DNA of 64,000 nucleotides from Epiperipatus broadwayi. Lineage: Eukaryota > Onychophora > Udeonychophora > Euonychophora > Peripatidae. The stretch spans positions 372,001 through 436,000 of the forward strand of contig JAQFVV010000023.1 of the NCBI GenBank assembly GCA_028023455.1. The letters run 5' to 3'. The position numbers and the translations under genes were made by a program. Below the pieces are notes generated by a model, which ran no database searches, had not been told where the DNA came from, and saw only the letters and a program-made list of their open reading frames with translations. Shown in pieces: positions 58,985-64,000 of the stretch. Numbering within the stretch: the stretch's first letter is position 1; each line of letters opens with the position of its first letter.

Positions 58985-61330
58985 TTGAGACTTTCCGAGG
59001 TGATTACTCATCATTCATGATGGTGCATCGAGACCAGGTGTCTTGATGCAACCATTCAGGCGCCAACAGTCTGACCCTGTCTCTGAGCTTGCCGACAATT
59101 TTACTGTATACCCTGCAAGGATTCTTAGTGATCTGTTTAAAAATGTTCTCACACCTCATCAGCCATATGTCAAAGACAATGAAAATTGACAATCTAATGA
59201 CTAAGAATAAGCCAGTCCTGGAGGCCTTTTCGAGCGAAAGTACGTCCTTACTGTTGGGGACTACATTGCTCACTATCATAGACCGGAGTCAACCGAAGAA
59301 AGGACACTCATAAAAAAGATGTTGCATGGTCTCCTCACTGGTCATGCCCAAATCACATTGCAGAACCAGCCTATGATAGCCTCTTCTGTATACCAAAAAG
59401 CAACTTGTTGCTAACGAAGTTAAATTATATTTCAACAAGAAGTCTATATACTTGGGTTCAAATGACCAATACTTTGATTTTTTGATAATTTGCTTGCTCG
59501 TAAGTGGCAGTTGACTTTGTATAATATAAAATGGTTAGGATACATAGGTTTAAAAGTGTTCAGTAGGTCTTTTTGGTTTCCAGTGTCTGTCAGTTGATGG
59601 GGAATAAGCTGGCTAAATAGCTCACTAACTCACTTATCCATTTGCTGTCAACTGGTGGTATGTCTGTAGGTGCAATAGTTTTGATTCTGTCTGGCCCATA
59701 TATGTTAAAGTGTAAAGCACTTGTGACTCCCAAGGCCTTTTGAACATAGAACACTTTAACTGCATGTAATCCCAGTCCGTTCAACTCCTTCGGTTTCTGC
59801 ATCTTGGTAAGACTGATGGCCACATAATGGCCTTTTCATAGTAATCTAGAGTAGATGGAATTCATGTTATCTTGAAATGACTGGGTAGGTTTCACTATTG
59901 GAAGATAACAGTTGATCCTAGGATATACTAGCATGGTGACAAGTGCTACTTTTCTGGGAAGTGAGGAGATTGTGGACAAAGACAAACACTTTTTTAGTCT
60001 TGTCCAGGAGAGAGAACTGAATTTCTCTCCTCATTGTTTTCTTGGACAAAGCTATGGGAAAGGCCAGAAATTTATGGGGCTCTGACATGAAATCTGATGA
60101 CACCCTAGTGCCTGTACTTATCTTCCAAGTGATGATTTGGAAGGGTTTATGTGAAGATTATATTTCACAGCAAGCATGTCAAGAATTTGTTGTAGACATG
60201 GTAAGTATTTTTTGGATAGGAGAAAGACAGTAACATCGTCGACATAAGATATGTGACGGACTTTCTCCTTCAGTACAGTCACAAAGATCCCAGGCAAGAC
60301 TTGTTCAATTTTCTTAAATAGATGACAACCACTTTTTTAGTCTTGTCCAGGAGAGAGAACTGAATTTCTCTCCTCATTGTTTTCTTGGACAAAGCTATGG
60401 GAAAGGCTAGAAATTTATGGGGCTCTGACATGAAATCTGATGACACCCTAGTGCTTGTACTTATCTTCCAAGTGACGATTTGGAAGGGTTTATGTGATTA
60501 TATTTCACAGCAAACCTGTCAAGAATTTGTTGTAGGCATGGTAAGTATTTTTTGGTTAGGAGAAAGACAGTAACATAGTCGACATAAGATATGTGACGGA
60601 CTTTCTCCTTCAGTACAGTCACAAAGATCCCAGGCAAGACTTGTTCAATTTTCTTAAGTAGAAGGTTGACCTAAACAACAAAACACAGAGTGCTAAGGGG
60701 AGACCCCTGGGGAATAGAAAGATGAGATCTGAACCCAGGGGCCAGGCAACCATCTAATGCTGAGAACATAGATCTGTTAAGGAGAAGGTTACCAATAATC
60801 TTGACAGAAACTGAGGGTACTGCATACTGTCTGAGCAATTGGAGTAGCAGGGACAGAATGACTGAATCAAATGCCAATGTAAGATCCAGCTGCACAGCAA
60901 TACACATGGATTTCCTATGCCTCCTCACATGCTCCACTAGAAGCAAAAAGTGTATCATCGCCTCATTGGTGGAGAAACCCTTGTGGGCAAATTGGCGCTT
61001 TGAGATATGGAAGAGTAGCTGTCCCTGGATCCTGTCCACTATGGCTTCAATTGTCTTGATAAGTAATGGTGTCATGGATATTGGACGAATATTAGTGAGG
61101 CTAGATGAATTGGTGTTTTTTCATGAAAAGTAGCAGTGCTATTGGATATAAATCGGGAATGTTTTGGAAATCACCTGCCAAAATATCAATAAGTCTGCGG
61201 GTAATAGGAGCAGTAAATTTACTCAAGTGGAGGACGAATCTCAGAATAGTGTGCAGTCCAGTGTGCGTGGATTCAGGGCAGGCCATCAGGCATTGTATGA
61301 TATGTTCCTCAAAATGATGATGCCATGATC
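58985..61330 (-). pseudogene. Non-LTR retrotransposon pol (RT plus C-terminal zinc knuckle), broken
   Basis: The minus strand carries the RT motifs in order. NIRPISMTPLLIKTIEAIV lies at about 61090-61035. QFAHKGFSTNEAMIHF is near 60990. AVQLDLTLAFDSV (motif A, both aspartates) is near 60880. IPQGSPLSTLCFVV (motif B) is near 60690. ISYVDD (motif C) is at about 60240. A thumb-like linker includes LNGLGLHAVKVFYVQKALG (about 59790-59730). A zinc-knuckle region, LQCDLGMTSEET and MQHLFYECPFFG, lies at about 59360-59290. The C-terminal frame then runs to 59004. Several stops and frameshifts and an internal tandem duplication make it non-functional. The 5' region with any endonuclease is not seen, so the clade is uncertain. 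Confidence 0.82.
59987..60668. repeat. Tandem duplication, about 343 bp, inside the LINE RT
   Basis: 59987-60327 and 60330-60668 are nearly identical (CTTTTTTAGTCTTGTCCAGG begins both). The unit spans RT motif C and the start of the thumb. One copy keeps YVDD (near 60240) and the other reads YVDY (near 60580). Confidence 0.93.
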
Positions 61331-61780
61331 CTCTGATTCACTGTTGCAGTTCCAGCTGTCACCTATTTCAAACTTATACTTTTGGAGTTTGTTTTATATT
61401 TGTTGACTATTTTTTTTCTTTTTTATACTTGGTGCTTGTTATTCTTTTCAGCTTTAATACAAATAATTAAAACTGAAATTGGCAATTCAGCATAAATTTG
61501 GTACTTTAAAAATGACCAGAAAACTCCCAATTCTAACTGAATAATAATAAAAAACTTATTTAATTGGTGTAATTATTCTTTTATATCTGCTCATCCATGA
61601 GATCAAGATAAAAAATTTCAAAATAATTATGAAAGAAGTTATTTTGTGTATTTAATTATTACATTATGTCTGTCCTCTTTTCATGGTTTTTGGTAAGTAA
61701 CTTAATAACTCTAAATGCTTATTTATCAATAACTTAGCTTTCTAATTTTTCTCCTTTTACTTTCTTTGCATTTCTTCATA
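61331..61780. other. AT-rich gap
   Basis: Nothing recognised. Confidence 0.4.
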
Positions 61781-61847
61781 TATTGCTTACAATAACTTCC
61801 CTGATATACACTTCAATGCAAAAATTTTTTAAATGATTTCTTTATTT

Positions 61848-61886
61848 TCCTGACAGTTTCAATTTTCCTGCTGTCTTCATCAGAGC
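61848..61886 (-). ncRNA. PLE-type hammerhead motif, left arm
   Basis: CUGAUGA, then a decayed stem II (AGACAG...AAUU), then GAAAC-U-GUC. The core and cleavage triplet are intact while stem II has lost pairing. Confidence 0.55.
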
Positions 61887-61963
61887 GATCTTAATCTTCT
61901 TTACCTTTTAAAATAACTGAATAACTAAATCAATTATTTTAAAAGGTAGAAAAGATTAAGATC

Positions 61964-62003
61964 ACTCTGATGAAGATTGCAGGACAGTCAAAACTGTTAG
62001 GAA
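61964..62003 (+). ncRNA. PLE-type hammerhead motif, right arm
   Basis: CUGAUGA, then stem II GAUUG/CAGUC with loop CAGGA (G-U pairs), then AAAAC-U-GUU. Here stem II is kept and GAAA has become AAAA; the two arms together reconstruct the consensus. Confidence 0.55.
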
Positions 62004-62177
62004 AATAAAAAAATCACTTAAAAATTTTTCACATTAAAATGTATATGTGGGGAGTTATTGTAAACTTAGCTTTCAAAATAATTATTGATTGATCAATGTA
62101 ATTGTTTGCATATCAAAATATTCAACCATTTGTTGACTTCAAAAAATAAAAATACATGCAATGAATAATATTTCGGT

Positions 62178-62286
62178 AGTGTAGGGACTGGTTTCTATCC
62201 ACTTTTAACACCTTGTGGAGGGATGTAATCATAAATATATGACCAAAGACATGTTAAAAGCAGAGAGAAAACAGTCCCTATTTTGC
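62178..62286. repeat. Imperfect inverted repeat, about 30-bp arms
   Basis: GTAGGGACTGGTTTCTATCC and ACTTTTAAC pair with GTTAAAAGCAGAGAGAAAAC and AGTCCCTATT across a 40-bp spacer. Similar in design to a small foldback element; no partner elsewhere in the window. Confidence 0.65.
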
Positions 62287-62589
62287 ATAAGAGTGGTGTA
62301 GTGAAAATTACACTACAGAAATACTATTCACTGAGTGAATAATTTCTAGTGTAATGAATGATTAATAAAAATTATTAATAAAAATAGTTTTTCTTTATAC
62401 TTATTTCAGATTTAATTATTTAGTTCAAACACTATCCTTAAACATTGTATAAAAATTTATTTAAGAAAAATAAATATCCATCACATATATAAATATTACA
62501 CTGAGTAAAAAAAATTTTAAATAAATACTAATTCACTAAGCGCTTTCTGCAATGTATACCAGATTCATGGCAACTATTTTAAACTGAAC

Positions 62590-63790
62590 GGTTAACGTTC
62601 GAGTGTATGTTCAATGGGACACTAGTATTACATTGATTAATGATGTCATTAGACTTAGCAATAAACCAAACTACTTTTAACTTCTTCCTATCATTAGGCT
62701 TCTTATAAATAGCACTAATCATTTAAGGAAAACATTCAGGCCCACAATTTTTCTCATGATTAAAAAATACTGAATTAACCTAAGATCTCAGTTTAGATTT
62801 CCTATACTGATAAACATGTTGCCGTACCTTGTTAATTAGCTTTTGTTTCCCCATAATAAATATCATTACATCCAGACTTACAGCAGATAATTGAATATAC
62901 AACTTCATATTTATCATTATCATCCACAGTACCTTTGAATTATTTATCAATCTATTTAAACATAAGGGAAATCTAAGACCAACATTATAATTTTTACCAA
63001 TTATTTCCTTCAATTTCATATTTATAGATGCCACATATGCCAAAGAAATGCATTCTTTATCTGTTTTCTTCTTTATGTCTATATTTTGTTTAAACCTATC
63101 TTTATTATAAAACAAATTCAATTGTATATACAACAAACTTTTATTGTATCCCACACTTATTAAATCGTTAATATATCCTTCAAGATTTCTTTTTCTATCA
63201 GCCTCACATTTACACAAATATAAATTACAATTCAAAAAATATTTAAATCCAGCTAATTTATAATTTAAAAATATACGTGATGATGGATGTATAAAAAAGT
63301 CCTTATATTTAATGGTTTAATAACCATTTTATATACAAACTATTTATGATCTCTACATATATTTATATCCAAATATTTCAAAGACATATTATCCTCAAAT
63401 TCCATAATCTATACAAAACCCGAATTATTATTCAAATTAATAAAAATATCCTCAATCAATTTTCTTGGTCCATACACAAACACAGCATCCACATATCTCC
63501 TATACAAGATATTATCATTGCTATTTATAAATGGCTCTGATATTTCCCATTTCTAAGATACACAAACTACAAATAAAACTGCTTACCTCTAAATCAATTC
63601 TTCATTTAATATTTATACTCCCCATATCATGCAGTAATATCACTGTCAATCCATTCCAAAACATCTATAATAAATTTTGCTTTACATACATCTACATCAT
63701 AATCTATTAAAAAATTTTTAATTATACTTCTAGATTTCACATGATCCACAGATCCACATAATTCACAGACATCCAATAAGCCCATCTATA
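62590..63790 (-). pseudogene. Third Penelope-like element (RT part and GIY-YIG), broken
   Basis: The minus strand begins inside the RT near 63780 (LLDVCELCGSVDHVKS, then DVDVCKAKFIIDVLEWIDSD). It continues with EPFINSNDNILYRRYVDAVF and YGPRKLIEDIFINL at about 63540-63430, where the catalytic YVDD has become YVDA. LKYLDINICRD follows near 63360. A linker frame lies at 63235-62900. Then comes the GIY-YIG domain: VYSIICCKSGCNDIYYGET at about 62900-62850, VRQHVYQYRKSKLRS in the next frame, NHEKNCGPECFP near 62750 and MISAIYKKPNDRKKLKVVWF near 62710. The element ends at about 62590. Stops, a frameshift in the endonuclease and the YVDA change make it inactive. It differs from the PLE at 3.1 kb in sequence. 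Confidence 0.82.
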
Positions 63791-63792
63791 AG

Positions 63793-64000
63793 TATAATTA
63801 AAAAACATAATAGATTATGATGTAGATGTATGTAAAGTGAAATTTATTAGATATTTTGGAATGTTTTGATAGTGATATTACTGCAAGATATGAGTATAAG
63901 TATCAAATGAAGAATGGTTGGCCAATGGGTTTTGCAGTAAGCAGTGTTATTTGTAACTTGTGTGTTTTAGAAATGGAAAAATATAGTGCAGAGCCATTTA
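63793..64000 (+). pseudogene. Inverted partner of the third PLE, continuing past the window
   Basis: From about 63797 the plus strand repeats, in inverted orientation, the sequence complementary to 63540-63740 (ATAGATTATGATGTAGATGT, then ATTTTGGAATG). It then reads MKNGWPMGFAVSSVICNL and VLEMEKYSAEPF, which is RT motif B of a PLE (NGxPMGxxxSxxxANLxMxxxE). This part is better preserved than its minus-strand partner. The two copies meet head to head at about 63790, and the rest lies beyond the window. Confidence 0.8.

Larger units (their letters stand above)
61782..62062. repeat. Head-to-head inverted pair of PLE-type ends
   Basis: Arms of about 130 bp (61782-61915 and about 61935-62062) are diverged inverted copies with a short spacer. 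Shared landmarks are AAAGATTAAGATC, the hammerhead motif, AGGAAAATAAA, AAAATTTTT and AGTTATTGTAA. Each arm carries a hammerhead. Confidence 0.8.

Noticed and set aside
60042-60573. Two near-identical plus-strand open frames beginning MDKAMGKARNLWGS
   Set aside because: They are antisense shadows of the duplicated LINE RT segment on the minus strand.
62330-62360. Small TAGTGTAATGA repeats near 62.3 kb
   Set aside because: Too short and AT-rich to distinguish from chance.

Overview
The window is AT-rich (my estimate is above 70%, not computed) nuclear DNA from a metazoan, most likely an invertebrate with a large, repeat-dominated genome; I cannot name the species. Reasons: no bacterial-style gene packing, spliced exon signals at the few plausible host exons, and a transposon community typical of invertebrates: Penelope-like elements (PLEs) with GIY-YIG endonuclease, several non-LTR retrotransposon fragments, a Merlin-type and Tigger-like DNA transposons, foldback MITEs, a Gypsy-type LTR and tRNA-related SINEs. 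Almost every recognisable protein is a broken mobile-element protein. No complete host gene is visible; three or four short segments (35.7, 39.1-39.4, 39.85-40.15 and 41.8-42.0 kb) could be host exons.

Layout. 0.4-1.0 kb: interspersed repeat (R1). 3.1-6.8 kb: a minus-strand PLE facing a plus-strand 5'-truncated copy that carries a 0.3-kb (TAA)n tract. 7.72 kb: a well-formed hammerhead ribozyme. 8.4-9.2 kb: LINE endonuclease remnant. 10.0-11.5 kb: second R1 copy split by a different PLE. 12.5 and 23.0 kb: foldback MITEs. 14.4-16.5 kb: Merlin-type element with 8-bp target duplications and a nested Gypsy-type LTR. 18.0-20.8 and 46.5-47.7 kb: Tigger-like elements, the first split by a 1.9-kb insert with a TATA promoter. 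24.2 kb: LINE C-terminus. 24.5-34.4 kb: mostly featureless AT-rich sequence. 36.5 kb: mariner-type helix-turn-helix remnant. 38.2, 49.4 and 12.3 kb: one SINE family. 42.9-44.3 kb: tandem plus inverted array of about 400-bp units, each with a hammerhead. 50.2-50.8 and 55.8-56.3 kb: a second hammerhead repeat family. 51.6-52.3 and 58.9-61.3 kb: LINE remnants. 53.1-55.0 kb: four tRNA-like sequences. 56.8-57.2 and 61.8-62.1 kb: inverted pairs of PLE-type hammerhead ends. 62.6-64.0 kb: another PLE, again head-to-head with an inverted copy.

The most interesting theme is a dense set of type I hammerhead ribozymes with a minimal stem III (GAAAC-NN-GUH). They occur in at least three repeat families of about 400-bp tandem units, resembling the described metazoan retrozymes and PLE-associated hammerheads, and as a degraded relative inside a SINE. 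The stems are kept paired by different sequences in different families. A second theme is repeated head-to-head inversion: PLEs, hammerhead ends, SINEs, the satellite array and tRNA-like sequences all occur as inverted pairs.
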